Part shown: piece by piece, positions 1-8,498 of the stretch
Layout of the letters: each line of letters opens with the position of its first letter
How positions within the stretch are numbered: position 1 is the stretch's first letter
Source of the DNA: Microbacterium sp. 2FI
GTDB taxonomy: Bacteria; Actinomycetota; Actinomycetes; Actinomycetales; Microbacteriaceae
DNA: 64,000 bases
Direction of reading: 5' to 3'
Assembly (NCBI RefSeq): GCF_005502885.1
Contig: NZ_SCMR01000015.1
Span: 1-64,000, forward strand
Notes under the pieces: generated by a model
The model's database searches: none
What the model saw: the letters and a program-made list of their open reading frames with translations, nothing else
Told to the model about the DNA's origin: nothing
Program-made: the position numbers and the translations under genes

Positions 1-133
1 CCTCCGCAGCCAACCTCCGGATCAGCGCCCAGTCCTCCAAAGTGATCACTCTCCAATCGTCGAGTGTTCACTTTTCACCGCCGAAACTGACCAGTTTTCG
101 AGCGTCGTCGACATGCGGGAGGGCGCCGCTGGT

Positions 134-307
134 TCAGAGGTCTCCCTCTCGACCGTTACGCAGTTCGGCGAGGAGATGGGCCAGACGGCGATCGACCTGC
201 TCATGGAGCGGATTCGATCAGGACGCACAGCGGCCCGTCACCGCCAGCTGCAGCCCGAGTTGCGCGTCCGCTCGTCGTCGCGACGAGCGAGGCCGGAAAG
301 GTCGTAG
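134..307 (+). pseudogene. LacI-family regulator, C-terminal fragment
   Basis: The reading frame encodes a piece that matches the end of LacI-family repressors: a TVTQFGEEMGQTAIDLL segment followed by a short loop and LQPELRVRSS, where family members usually have the effector-domain tail with LVVRxS. The roughly 40 codons before it, up to the window edge, stay open but do not resemble the preceding LacI strand and loop (no DDxxLA..PPLT pattern). It therefore looks like a broken 3' end rather than an intact gene cut by the window. It lies beside tRNA fragments and a phage-type peptidase, which fits a locus repeatedly hit by insertions. Confidence 0.55.
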
Positions 308-660
308 CGGGGCCGCGGGGCTGAGAGGGACCATGAGCCGGACCTCGGCGAGCAAGCGCCGCGTGCCATGCGCGTCGTCAGGACGCCGATTCGCTCGGGC
401 CTCGATTCGGATATGGTGCTCGACCCGTTTCGGGCTCGTCACCTTTGCCAGCTAGATAGCGCCAAGAGGGTCACCACCAGTGGAAGGGTGTGGTCCCCCA
501 GCCGCCGTCGCCGATCAATACCGCGGAATCACACGGGTGGCGACGCGCCAACAGTCGAGCGTCGTGAGGGTGATGCACCACAACGGTCCCCCAGCGGTCC
601 CCGCGGGGGACCCTTCGGCGGCGAAATCGCGCTCGATATGGGCGCAGGCGGCTGGGGGTC

Positions 661-692
661 AAGGGGAGAAAAACCCGGCTTAACCAGGGCTT
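661..692 (-). terminator. Terminator-like hairpin behind tRNA-Ser fragment 1
   Basis: Read on the minus strand, the tRNA 3' end is followed by an A-rich stretch, an imperfect GC-rich stem (CCCTGG against CCGGG) and a T run. It occupies the same relative place as the perfect terminator behind fragment 3 at 25566-25593. Confidence 0.4.
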
Positions 693-697
693 TATTT

Positions 698-721
698 GCG
701 GAGACGGAGGGATTTGAACCC
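698..721 (-). repeat. tRNA-Ser 3' fragment 1 (24 bp)
   Basis: These 24 bases equal the 3' acceptor strand and part of the T arm of the tRNA-Ser(GCU) fragments at 2171 and 25596 (minus strand). Similarity to copy 2 continues about 14 bases further left (CAGGGCT followed by a T-rich run before GCGG). Beyond 721 the sequence diverges before the variable arm, so this is the shortest remnant. It is probably an old attachment-site scar. Confidence 0.75.
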
Positions 722-1104
722 GGGCTGGGCGAGGACACTCAGGTGGGTCGGAGCGCGTTCATGTGGATTTGACGCGGTTCGCGGTCGCTTTCGTGGAGGT
801 TCGCTTGCGCGTGCGGTGATTCAGTTGTTCGCAAATTCTTCGCATGTGAACGGGGGCGGCTCAGCGCTCCAGTCGACCAGGCGGTTCAGCCCTCCGCGTG
901 CGAGCGAAGCTCCGGTTCGAGTGTACTTAGGTTGATCTCTCGACAGCGTCTTCGGCCACATCGACGAGGTCGGGCTCCTCGCTGCGGAACGACTTGAGGC
1001 AACTGTCGATCCTCCCATTGCCGCGGCGCATCCACCCCTTACGCCGGAGGCCGCCGCCCGCTATCATTCGACCCAACATCTCCTTTCTTGGAACGGGGTG
1101 TGAC

Positions 1105-1809
1105 GTGTCCGAGTTCGCGAACGGCCGAATTCCGGAGTCCAGACTGGTCGCGCTGGGTAGTGGTCGTGACGCAGACGGCACTTGGAAGCACCTAGCGCCG
1201 CCCGGCACTGCCGCGCGCTGGAACTGGCTCAGGGCAACCGGACGCGCCAAGTATGGCGTCACGCTCAGGGTCACACCTGGCTGGAATCTCTTCCGCCCGC
1301 TCGACATCCAATTCCTCTACCGTCGACGGCTAGGGATCATGGCTGCGCAGCCGGGATTCTCATCCCACGGCGGGGTCTTCCGCGGCCGAGACTGCATGGC
1401 GATCGATGTGCAGAACTGGGGCGACCTCGCCCCCGGAAACTCATTCACCGCGTGGGCGCGGTTCGTCGCCTTGTGTCGTCTCGCTGGGTTTCAAGTCGAC
1501 TTCGTCAAGCCGCGAGAGACCTGGCACATTGGCGATTTCGACCCATGGAAAGTGCCGGCCGCGGCCAAGGACTTTCGCATCAACTCCATCAGAGTTCGAG
1601 GTCAGGAGGAAAGTGATATGCCGATCATCATCGTTCAACGAGCAGACGCGAAGCTTGCAAAAGGGCTCTTCGACACCACAACCGGGAAGCTCCGCCGCGA
1701 GATCTCGAAGTCTGAGAACAACCTCTATCGAGCCGCACAGAAGACCGACCCGGCCGCAGTAATCTACGCGACCGTCAGTGACAAGGACTACGCGGTCCTA
1801 CGCGGATGA
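1105..1809 (+). CDS. M15-type peptidase (phage endolysin / D-Ala-D-Ala carboxypeptidase-like)
   Basis: A 234-residue protein if it starts at the GTG at 1105, which follows a GGAACGGGG segment; an in-frame ATG at 994 would add 37 unlikely residues. The zinc-peptidase pattern is visible: SSHGG, then an AID ten residues on, and ETWHIGD near residue 145. These fit the SxH...D and ExxH ligands of family M15. The first 150 residues resemble endolysin peptidase domains of phages of actinobacteria. The last 60 or so residues, from MPIIIVQ, are a separate module I do not recognise, possibly wall binding. No holin, capsid or other lysis gene is nearby, so this is likely a prophage leftover next to a tRNA attachment site. 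It would cleave stem peptides in peptidoglycan. Confidence 0.65.
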   Translation: MSEFANGRIPESRLVALGSGRDADGTWKHLAPPGTAARWNWLRATGRAKYGVTLRVTPGWNLFRPLDIQFLYRRRLGIMAAQPGFSSHGGVFRGRDCMAIDVQNWGDLAPGNSFTAWARFVALCRLAGFQVDFVKPRETWHIGDFDPWKVPAAAKDFRINSIRVRGQEESDMPIIIVQRADAKLAKGLFDTTTGKLRREISKSENNLYRAAQKTDPAAVIYATVSDKDYAVLRG

Positions 1810-2170
1810 ATCGCCGCGAAAGTTGAGAGCATTCTCGACCCTCCTCGGCTGAGTCACCCAGCCGAGCATCCCGTTCGAGCACCACCGGCTACACCCAACT
1901 GAGTGTGGCGACGACCGCTCGAGGCGGAGGTTCCCCGCCGTGGCGGAACATTCGGCGCGGTTGTCGGCAATCAGAGACGAGGGGCGTTATCCCTTCGCAC
2001 ACGAACTCGCGCGATCGGTCAGATTCGCCTTCTGACCTGGGGCTTGCACCGGTGCCCAGAGCGAGAAGTGCATGGCGCGTCACATCTTTTGCGAACAGAT
2101 TCCGTTCTCAAAGTGTTCGCAGATCGCGCACTTCGCCAAAACAATTACGTCTTGATCAGGGCTATTTTTT
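1810..2170. other. No gene recognised; hairpin at 2090-2119
   Basis: The space between the peptidase gene and tRNA fragment 2 has only short frames. A 7-bp inverted repeat (GCGAACA...TGTTCGC) spans 2090-2119 with a 16-base loop. I see no convincing promoter or protein. Confidence 0.4.
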
Positions 2171-2231
2171 GCGGAGACGGAGGGATTTGAACCCTCGGTC
2201 CCCGTGAGGGGACTCCACCTTAGCAGGGTGA
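2171..2231 (-). repeat. tRNA-Ser(GCU) 3' fragment 2, left boundary of island
   Basis: On the minus strand this gives an anticodon stem-loop with loop CTGCTAA (anticodon GCT), a long variable arm, T arm and 3' acceptor strand ending CGTCTCCGC. The 5' acceptor strand and D arm, which should follow to the right, are absent, so it is not a working tRNA gene. All 61 bases are identical to 25596-25656 and in the same orientation. Identity stops at the base of the anticodon stem, which is where tyrosine-integrase crossover cores in tRNA genes often end. Confidence 0.85.
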
Positions 2232-2593
2232 GATCGATCACTTACGCGACGGCCAACTCAATCGGCCACCTGCCGCGGATCGCCGCGGTTTATGCACTTC
2301 ATCTGGGTGTTTCTGGACTATAGGCGTTCGCACTCCTCGCACTCCTGGCACTTCACACTCGTCGAATCTCCGCGTCCTCGGGGTTCTCGGGGACCCCTGG
2401 GGGACTATTAGCTCGGATCGATACCCGCGCGCTTCCGCGCCGGAACATGTGTCACCGCGATCAACCTGCCGCAATTCTGGCGGTAACACAAGATCAGGAC
2501 TTCGGGCCTCTTCGCGCTGCCACAGAATCGATCTGTTCTAGGCCGGTGCAGACGCACCGGCCAGGCCAGCGACGCCTGCACCGGGCACTCGTC
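2232..2593. other. No gene recognised; GTCCCC-type repeat at 2387-2405
   Basis: No supportable protein. The 19-base motif at 2387-2405 (TCGGGGACCCC then TGGGGGAC) recurs exactly at 25810-25828, at nearly the same distance from its tRNA-Ser fragment (216 versus 214 bases). The rest of the two flanks shows little similarity. Confidence 0.5.
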
Positions 2594-3280
2594 TCAGCGA
2601 CGCGCGAGCACCTCGACGAGTGCACGTGCAGTTGCGACGCTGGACTGCGGATTCTGACCGCTCACGAGTGAGCCATCGGTGACGACGGTTACCGACCAGG
2701 GCTCGCCAGGCTCGACGAGAACACCGAGCTCCCTCAGCCGGGACTCGACCAGGTAGGGCGAGGCATCGCCGAGTCCGCCCTGGCGCTCCTCATCATCGGT
2801 GAACACCGCCAGCCGGCGACCCGCGAACGCGAATGTACCGTCTTCGCGCACCGCGCTGAGAAGCCCAGCCGGCCCGTGGCACAGCACACCAACGACGGCG
2901 TCGCGATCAATGGCGTCGACGAGGAGGCGCCCGAGATCGGCGTCGACCGCGAGATCGACCATCGGGCCATGTCCGCCCGGCAGCGCGATCGCGTCGTACT
3001 CGCCCGAGCGGACGTCGGCAAGCGCACGCGGGTGCGCGAGAAGTTCGTCGATCGAGGAGAGGTAGGCGCGCAAGTCATCGGCGGGTTCGCCGGCGAGACT
3101 GCCAGGATCGACCGGAGGACGCACGCCGCCCGGCGTCGCAATGTCCACGTCGTGACCAGCAGCGACGAGGCCGCGGTGCAGTTCGACGAGCTCCTCTGCC
3201 CAGAATCCCGTCTGGTGCGCCGTGGAGTCCGCGAGCGCGATGGCGTCCGCTCCGGTGACTGCCAAAAGTACGTGTGCCAT
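2594..3280 (-). CDS. DJ-1/PfpI family protein (type 1 glutamine amidotransferase-like, Hsp31-like)
   Basis: A 228-residue protein of the DJ-1/PfpI superfamily. The nucleophile elbow is visible as LCHGPAGLL near residue 135, preceded by the ALPGGHGPMVDLA loop typical of the Hsp31/YhbO branch. Such proteins act as glyoxalase III-type hydratases, deglycase-like enzymes or chaperones; the exact role here is not clear. The start at 3280 has an AGGAG ribosome site. The gene is divergent from the LysR gene at 3394 across 113 bases, so that regulator probably controls it. First gene inside the island after the left tRNA fragment. Confidence 0.85.
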   Translation of the reverse strand: MAHVLLAVTGADAIALADSTAHQTGFWAEELVELHRGLVAAGHDVDIATPGGVRPPVDPGSLAGEPADDLRAYLSSIDELLAHPRALADVRSGEYDAIALPGGHGPMVDLAVDADLGRLLVDAIDRDAVVGVLCHGPAGLLSAVREDGTFAFAGRRLAVFTDDEERQGGLGDASPYLVESRLRELGVLVEPGEPWSVTVVTDGSLVSGQNPQSSVATARALVEVLARR

Positions 3281-3393
3281 GTCTTCTCCTGTTCGGCGAC
3301 TTGCTCAAGCCGCTGAAGTTCGAGAACGATGCACCCATCACTCGAATTTCCTATGCTGTTCCTGAGTCATCACTTTTCTGATGGGAGCGGCTT

Positions 3394-4293
3394 GTGCAGA
3401 ACCTCGATCTGCTTCACACGTTCGTCGAGGTGCACCGGGCAGGATCTGTCACTGCTGCCGCGACACGACTCGGCATCAGCCAGCCAGCCGTGAGTGACCG
3501 GATCACGCGACTGGAGGAAGACCTCGGCACGGCGCTCTTCACACGGACCCCTCGCGGCTCGGTGGCGACCTCGGCCGGCGACGCACTTCTGCTGCGGGTG
3601 GCGGGTTCAGTCGACCGCCTGCGCGATGTCTGGTCGGCACCGCCGTCAGGACCAGGCGCAACGGTGCGCGTGGGCGGGGCGAGCGACGTTGTCGCTGCCC
3701 GAGTGATCCCCGCGCTCGCGCCGCTCACGGCCGAGAGCATACAGCTCGAGTTCACCCTGGGCTTGGCGCCGGACCTGCTCACCCAACTCACTGACGGTGC
3801 TCTCGATGTCGTGGTGTCGTCAGTGCGGAAACCGCTGAAAGGCATCCGGTATCGCGGACTCGTCGACGAGGAGTTCGTTCTGGTCGGCGCTCCGTCTCTC
3901 GCCCGCACGATCGATCGCGGCCGCCTGGCGACCGATCCGGCGACCGCCCTGCAGCACCTTCCCCTGGTCGCGTACGACGCCGATCTGTCGATCGTGCGCC
4001 GATACTGGCGCAGTCAGTTCGGCGATCGACCCGCAAATCCCGTGGCACTGACGGTCCCCGATCTGCGCGGCGTTCTCGCCGCAGTCGCGGCGGGTGCGGG
4101 CATCTCCGCGTTGCCGCGCTACCTGGCCGACGCCGCGATCGGCGCCGGCACCGTGGAAGTTCTACACCGACCAGGGGAGGCACCGATCAACACCCTCCAC
4201 CTCGCGATCTCGGCCGACACACGAATGACGGCCTCGACGAAGAGGGTGATCGACACTCTGGCTGAGCGCGCACGTGACTGGGACGTCTTCTGA
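3394..4293 (+). CDS. LysR-family transcriptional regulator
   Basis: Length 299 residues, normal for LysR. The first 60 residues form the winged helix (AAATRLGISQPAVSDRITRLEEDLGTALF), followed by a substrate-binding-like effector domain. The GTG start at 3394 has GGAGCGG just upstream. Divergent from the DJ-1-like gene, the standard LysR arrangement, so the 3281-3393 gap should hold its operator. The inducer is unknown; a reactive aldehyde or oxidant would fit a DJ-1/Hsp31 partner, but that is inference. Confidence 0.9.
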   Translation: MQNLDLLHTFVEVHRAGSVTAAATRLGISQPAVSDRITRLEEDLGTALFTRTPRGSVATSAGDALLLRVAGSVDRLRDVWSAPPSGPGATVRVGGASDVVAARVIPALAPLTAESIQLEFTLGLAPDLLTQLTDGALDVVVSSVRKPLKGIRYRGLVDEEFVLVGAPSLARTIDRGRLATDPATALQHLPLVAYDADLSIVRRYWRSQFGDRPANPVALTVPDLRGVLAAVAAGAGISALPRYLADAAIGAGTVEVLHRPGEAPINTLHLAISADTRMTASTKRVIDTLAERARDWDVF

Positions 4294-4401
4294 TCGCCCG
4301 CCCTCATGACGTGGCCCAGTTCAGTCCGGGCTCGTCTGGATCCGTCCTGCAGTCTGGCGGTCGTCATCGCTTGGCGCGTCTGGTCCGAGGTCGTCCGCCG
4401 C

Positions 4402-5547
4402 TCAGCTCGTAGCGCGCACGATCGCGAGCTCGAGCGCAGCCGTGACGATGTCGAGCGACGCGAGGGAGACCCACTCGGATGCCGCATGGGCGCCCCCTCC
4501 ATCGACCCCGAAGAGCACCGTGTCGATCCCGGCCGCACTCAACAGCGCGCAATCGGTCCAGAACGCCTCACCCCGTTGCAGGGGCGACTCGCCGGTGAAA
4601 TCTTCGATCGATGAGGCGAGGACGCCCGCGATCACCGAGTCGTTCGCCGCGGCGAACGGGGGCCGGTGCGCTGTCACTTGTACGTCGAACCGGAACTCAG
4701 AGTCGGTTGACGAGATCTGCTCGAGCAACCCGCGAAGCTCACGTTCCGTCGTGAGATCATCCTCACCAGGGATGGTGCGGCGTTCGATGACCATGCTGCA
4801 CTCGGCAGGGTAGGTGGATGCTTCTGTGCCGCCGCTGATGGTGGATACGTGGATGCTGCCGGTGCCGAGCATCGGGTGTGGCGCGCTGGTCGCGAGTTGG
4901 CGTCCGTGGTGGTCGATGGCGGTGAGGAATCGGCCCGCCTTCGCGATCGCGTCGACCCCCAGGTCGGGTCGCGAGCCGTGGGCGGACGTGCCGTGGATGG
5001 TGACATTCGCCCAAACGAATCCGCGGTGGGCTATGACGAGGTCGAGGCCGCTCGGCTCGACGACGATCGCGCAGTCTGTGACGATGTGTCGCAAGACCTC
5101 CGCCGTGCCCCCGCTCGCCCACTCCTCATCGGCGACGAGCGCGACGACGATGTCGCCGGCGTGCGGACGGGATGCCGCGGCCGCAGCTGCGATCATGATC
5201 GCGGCGACGCCCGACTTCATGTCGTACGCGCCGCGGCCATACAGCTTGCCGTCGCGCTCGACAGGTTCCAGCCCCTTCCCCTCGTAGCTGGAGAGCGCCA
5301 CGGTGTCTAGGTGTCCGTTGAGCATGATGCTCGTCCCCTGACCAGTTCCGTCCGCGATGGCGAGGATCGAGGGGCGTCCCGGGGTCTGCTCCAGAAGCCG
5401 GCAGGCGAATCCGCGCACGCTGAGCCACTCGGCCGCGAACTGCGCGATCGCGGCCTCCCCGGCACCGCCGGGCACCAGCTCCGGGTTCACGGAATCGATC
5501 TCGATCAGCTGCTTCGCGAGCGCGATCGTCGCGTCCTGGTCGACCAT
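4402..5547 (-). CDS. M20-family metallopeptidase / deacylase (ArgE/DapE type)
   Basis: A 381-residue protein with the M20 zinc pattern: NGHLDTV (H79, D81), GRGAYDMKSG (D109), VADEEWASGG near 143 and a dimerisation domain with IHGTSAHGS. These enzymes hydrolyse N-acyl amino acids or dipeptides. The ATG at 5547 overlaps the stop of the upstream ammonia-lyase gene by one base (TGATG), so the two are translationally coupled. This pairing recalls the ygeX-ygeY neighbourhood of E. coli. A role in releasing or processing a 2,3-diaminopropionate-like amino acid is plausible but not shown by sequence. Confidence 0.88.
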   Translation of the reverse strand: MVDQDATIALAKQLIEIDSVNPELVPGGAGEAAIAQFAAEWLSVRGFACRLLEQTPGRPSILAIADGTGQGTSIMLNGHLDTVALSSYEGKGLEPVERDGKLYGRGAYDMKSGVAAIMIAAAAAASRPHAGDIVVALVADEEWASGGTAEVLRHIVTDCAIVVEPSGLDLVIAHRGFVWANVTIHGTSAHGSRPDLGVDAIAKAGRFLTAIDHHGRQLATSAPHPMLGTGSIHVSTISGGTEASTYPAECSMVIERRTIPGEDDLTTERELRGLLEQISSTDSEFRFDVQVTAHRPPFAAANDSVIAGVLASSIEDFTGESPLQRGEAFWTDCALLSAAGIDTVLFGVDGGGAHAASEWVSLASLDIVTAALELAIVRATS

Positions 5548-6656
5548 CACATGCCCTTCGGCAAGGGATTGGCCGTGCGGCTCTCGGTGCTCAGAAGCAG
5601 CACGTGCGCGTTGGCCGGAAGGGGCTCGGTTGCGATGAGAGCGCGGAGACCGGCGAGGGATGCCGCGCCGCACGAGCCCGCGTCGATGCCGAGTGACTCG
5701 AGATCGTGCACGGCGCGCGCGGCCGCAGTATCCGTCACAACAACCGCTGCGTCGATACCTGCTTTCAGGGTCGGCCACCCGAGGTCGGTGACGGTGCCGC
5801 AGTTGAGTCCAGCCATGATCGTCTTGCGCGTCGGCACGACGAGGGGTCGACCGGCGTGGAGCGACGCGATGAGGGCGGGAGCAGCCTCCGGTTCGACACT
5901 GAGCACAGTGGGCGCAGAGTCGGTGGATCGGTAGTGACGCACGACGGCTTGCGCGAGCGACCCCACCCCTACCGGAACTGCGACCGCGTCGATTCGATTG
6001 ACGCCGACAGCGCGAAGTTGCTGGTCCGCCTCCAAGAGGAGGGTGGAGTAGCCGTCGACGATCCACTCGGGTATCTGCCGGTAGTCGTCCCACGATGTGT
6101 CCTGAATCAGCATTGTGGCCTGCTCGGCGCTTCGAGCGAGGCCCGCCGCCCTCGTCACTACGTCGTCGTACGACTCATCGAGTTCGATGAGCGCCGCTCC
6201 TTCCGACGCGATGCCCTCCTTCGACGCGCGAGTGATGCCAGAGGGGACGAAGATCCGCGAGTCAAGGCCGAGGAGCCGGGCGATCCGCGCGACAGCGCGC
6301 CCGTGATTGCCGTCGGTCGCCGCGACAAGCTCTATCGCGTCATGTCGGGCGATCAAAGCCCGAAGATCGGCGATGGGGAGAGCCGCTTCAGGCGCGCCGT
6401 AACGTGCACCCAATGCCCGCGAGATCGCATACGAAGCGCCGAGGATCTTGAAGGCGGGCAGCCCGAGCCGGGATGACTCCTCCTTGACATGCACGGTGGC
6501 CACACCGAGTTCGCGGGCTAGGTCGGGTGACGGCACGAGCCGCGTCGGCACATATCCAGGGAGCGAGCGGTGGAACTCGAGCACGTCGGGAGCTGGCGTC
6601 GTGCGCCACTCGCGCGCAGCGGGATTCCGATAGACCGTGGTGCCGATGTCATCCAT
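5547..6656 (-). CDS. dpaL: Diaminopropionate ammonia-lyase
   Basis: A 369-residue fold-type II PLP enzyme. The PLP lysine lies in LPAFKILGASYA (K70) and the phosphate or cofactor loop is ATDGNHGRAVAR around 113-123. These, together with the length, fit the diaminopropionate ammonia-lyase family (YgeX/DpaL), which converts 2,3-diaminopropionate to pyruvate and ammonia. It is first in a two-gene operon with the M20 enzyme and divergent from a LysR gene across 83 bases. A related serine or threonine dehydratase activity cannot be excluded. Confidence 0.85.
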   Translation of the reverse strand: MDDIGTTVYRNPAAREWRTTPAPDVLEFHRSLPGYVPTRLVPSPDLARELGVATVHVKEESSRLGLPAFKILGASYAISRALGARYGAPEAALPIADLRALIARHDAIELVAATDGNHGRAVARIARLLGLDSRIFVPSGITRASKEGIASEGAALIELDESYDDVVTRAAGLARSAEQATMLIQDTSWDDYRQIPEWIVDGYSTLLLEADQQLRAVGVNRIDAVAVPVGVGSLAQAVVRHYRSTDSAPTVLSVEPEAAPALIASLHAGRPLVVPTRKTIMAGLNCGTVTDLGWPTLKAGIDAAVVVTDTAAARAVHDLESLGIDAGSCGAASLAGLRALIATEPLPANAHVLLLSTESRTANPLPKGM

Positions 6657-6739
6657 GAGACGACACTATGTACAGCTAAGTAACGCATCAATGGCATCAT
6701 TCAGATGAGTATCGATGAAGAGAGTTGACGGATTGCGGC

Positions 6740-7651
6740 ATGTACGACCTTCACCGACTGCGACTTCTACGTGAGGTCAGCCAGCGCGGCACACTGGCGG
6801 CGGTGGCCACAGCGCTGGGGTTCAGCCCCTCGGCGGTTTCGCACCAGCTCACCGTCCTGGAACGCGAAGTCGGCGTGCCACTCCTGGAACCGGCCGGCCG
6901 CGGGGTGCGTCTCACACCAGCGGCGGCATCCCTCGTGGAGCACACCGAGGTCATCCTCCTCGAAATGGAACGGGCAGCCGCGTCCATCGCGGCAAGTCGC
7001 TCCGATGTGACCGGGGCGGTACGCGTCGCCACCTTCCAGACCGCAGCGCACGCAGTCATCCCCGCCGTGCTGCAGGGGCTTTCATTGCGCCATCCGAATC
7101 TCACCCTGTCGTTCGCGCAGGTGAGCGCGGATGCCGCGATTCCTGCGCTTGCAGCCCGCGAATTCGACGTCGTCCTGTCCGAGCGGTATCCCGGAGGCCG
7201 GTCGCACGCCCACCCCGGGGTCCACTCCGAAGAGGTGATCTCCGATCCGCTCTCGCTCGCGACGCCTGCTTCTTGGGGCGAGGTCCGCTTGAACGACCTC
7301 GCCGACGCATCGTGGGTGATGGAGCACGCAGCGAGCCACCCGCGAGAATGGTCGACCACGCTATGTCGATCCGCCGGATACGAGCCGCGCGTCGCATTCG
7401 AGTCAGCCGACCTCTACCTGCACGCCCTGCTCGTGGCCCACGGCCAGGCGGCTGCACTCCTTCCATGGCTGGGATTCCGACCTCACGACGAAATTCGGCT
7501 TACACCGACGGGCCGTCGCCGATCAGTGGTGCTCTCCCTGCGGGCCGGAAGCGAGTCCAATCCTGCGATCGCCGCAGTGCGGAGTGCGCTCCGCCAAGGG
7601 CTCAAGGAGCAACTCCTCGCGGAGCCATCACCGGCGCCCGGGACGGACTAG
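6740..7651 (+). CDS. LysR-family transcriptional regulator
   Basis: About 303 residues starting at MYDLHRLRLL, chosen because LysR winged helices start within a few residues of the protein end; an in-frame TTG 15 bases upstream is possible. The HTH is AVATALGFSPSAVSHQLTVL. It is the SAVSHQL type often seen in actinobacterial LysR proteins controlling amino-acid genes. Divergent from dpaL and the M20 gene, which it most likely regulates. The last few residues (EPSPAPGTD) are a disordered tail. Confidence 0.88.
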   Translation: MYDLHRLRLLREVSQRGTLAAVATALGFSPSAVSHQLTVLEREVGVPLLEPAGRGVRLTPAAASLVEHTEVILLEMERAAASIAASRSDVTGAVRVATFQTAAHAVIPAVLQGLSLRHPNLTLSFAQVSADAAIPALAAREFDVVLSERYPGGRSHAHPGVHSEEVISDPLSLATPASWGEVRLNDLADASWVMEHAASHPREWSTTLCRSAGYEPRVAFESADLYLHALLVAHGQAAALLPWLGFRPHDEIRLTPTGRRRSVVLSLRAGSESNPAIAAVRSALRQGLKEQLLAEPSPAPGTD

Positions 7652-7683
7652 TGCACCCACGTGCTCTTGCGCGGCCGACGCCA

Positions 7684-8457
7684 CTAGCCTTCAAAGGTCC
7701 CGTCGATGGTGATACCGCCGTCGACCTTGAGGACGGCACCGTGTACGAAACTGGCGTCCTCTGACAAAAGAAATGCGATCACGTTCGCGATCTCCTCAGG
7801 CTCGGCGAGACGTCGCAGTGGGGTGCGTCTCACAAGCGCCGCCTCGCTGAGCGCGCCGCTGCGCAATCCGCTTCTGACCATCTCGGTCGCGACGTAGCCG
7901 GGTGCGATCGCGTTCACGCGGATGCCGTACCCACCCCATTCGACCGCCAGGGTGCGGGTGAGTCCGAGCACACCGCTCTTCGCCGTGGCGTAGGCAATCC
8001 TGCCCGGAAGTCCGAAGGTCGCCCCGACCGATGCGATGTTGACGATGGCGGCCCCGCCTGCATCGCGGAGGCCAGGGAACGCCGCACGACTGCAGAGCAT
8101 CGCTCCCGTCAGATGGATGCCGAGCTGCAATTGCCAGAGCGCGAGATCGGTCTCTTCGGCAGGCGAGCGGAAGAGGACACCTGCTCCATTCACCAGGCCG
8201 TGGATCCTTCCGTGACGCTCGAGAATCTCTGCAAAGGCGTCGCCGACAGCTCGCTCATCTGTGACATCGAAAGCCAGCGGCTCGTGTCCGCCTTCGACCG
8301 GATAGGCGGCGTTTAGCTCAGCCACGCGCTCAGCGACGTGGTCGCCGGACTTGTCGGCGACGCCGACTCGCCATCCTCGAGACGCCAGCAGCATCGCGGT
8401 TGCCGCGCCGATGCCTTGCCCAGCACCGGTCACTACACCGAATCGGGTCATTTCCAT
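7684..8457 (-). CDS. SDR-family oxidoreductase (FabG-like)
   Basis: Classical short-chain dehydrogenase, 257 residues. The dinucleotide motif TGAGQGIG is at 10-17, NGAG at 90-93, and the catalytic S143, Y156 and K160 are all present. The C-terminal KVDGGITI is typical. Asp after the second strand (VADKS) suggests NAD preference. It is the last gene of the transketolase/aldehyde dehydrogenase operon, 41 bases after the dehydrogenase gene. Likely oxidises a hydroxyl of the sugar or polyol handled by this regulon. Confidence 0.88.
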   Translation of the reverse strand: MEMTRFGVVTGAGQGIGAATAMLLASRGWRVGVADKSGDHVAERVAELNAAYPVEGGHEPLAFDVTDERAVGDAFAEILERHGRIHGLVNGAGVLFRSPAEETDLALWQLQLGIHLTGAMLCSRAAFPGLRDAGGAAIVNIASVGATFGLPGRIAYATAKSGVLGLTRTLAVEWGGYGIRVNAIAPGYVATEMVRSGLRSGALSEAALVRRTPLRRLAEPEEIANVIAFLLSEDASFVHGAVLKVDGGITIDGTFEG

Positions 8458-8498
8458 GCTCCGTTCTGGTTGGAGTCTCGAAGCGGGGCAGGGGGTTC

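Larger units (their letters stand above)
308..1104. other. Gene-poor stretch with mobile-element debris
   Basis: Apart from the tRNA-Ser fragment at 698-721 and its terminator-like flank, I recognise no protein here. Short open frames on both strands look like random high-GC frames. The stretch includes a GGTCCCC-rich segment around 585-615 that resembles segments near the other tRNA fragments. Confidence 0.5.

Noticed and set aside
2171..2260. Intact tRNA-Ser gene
   Set aside because: The D arm and 5' acceptor strand (GGAGACG on the minus strand) cannot be found next to any of the three copies.
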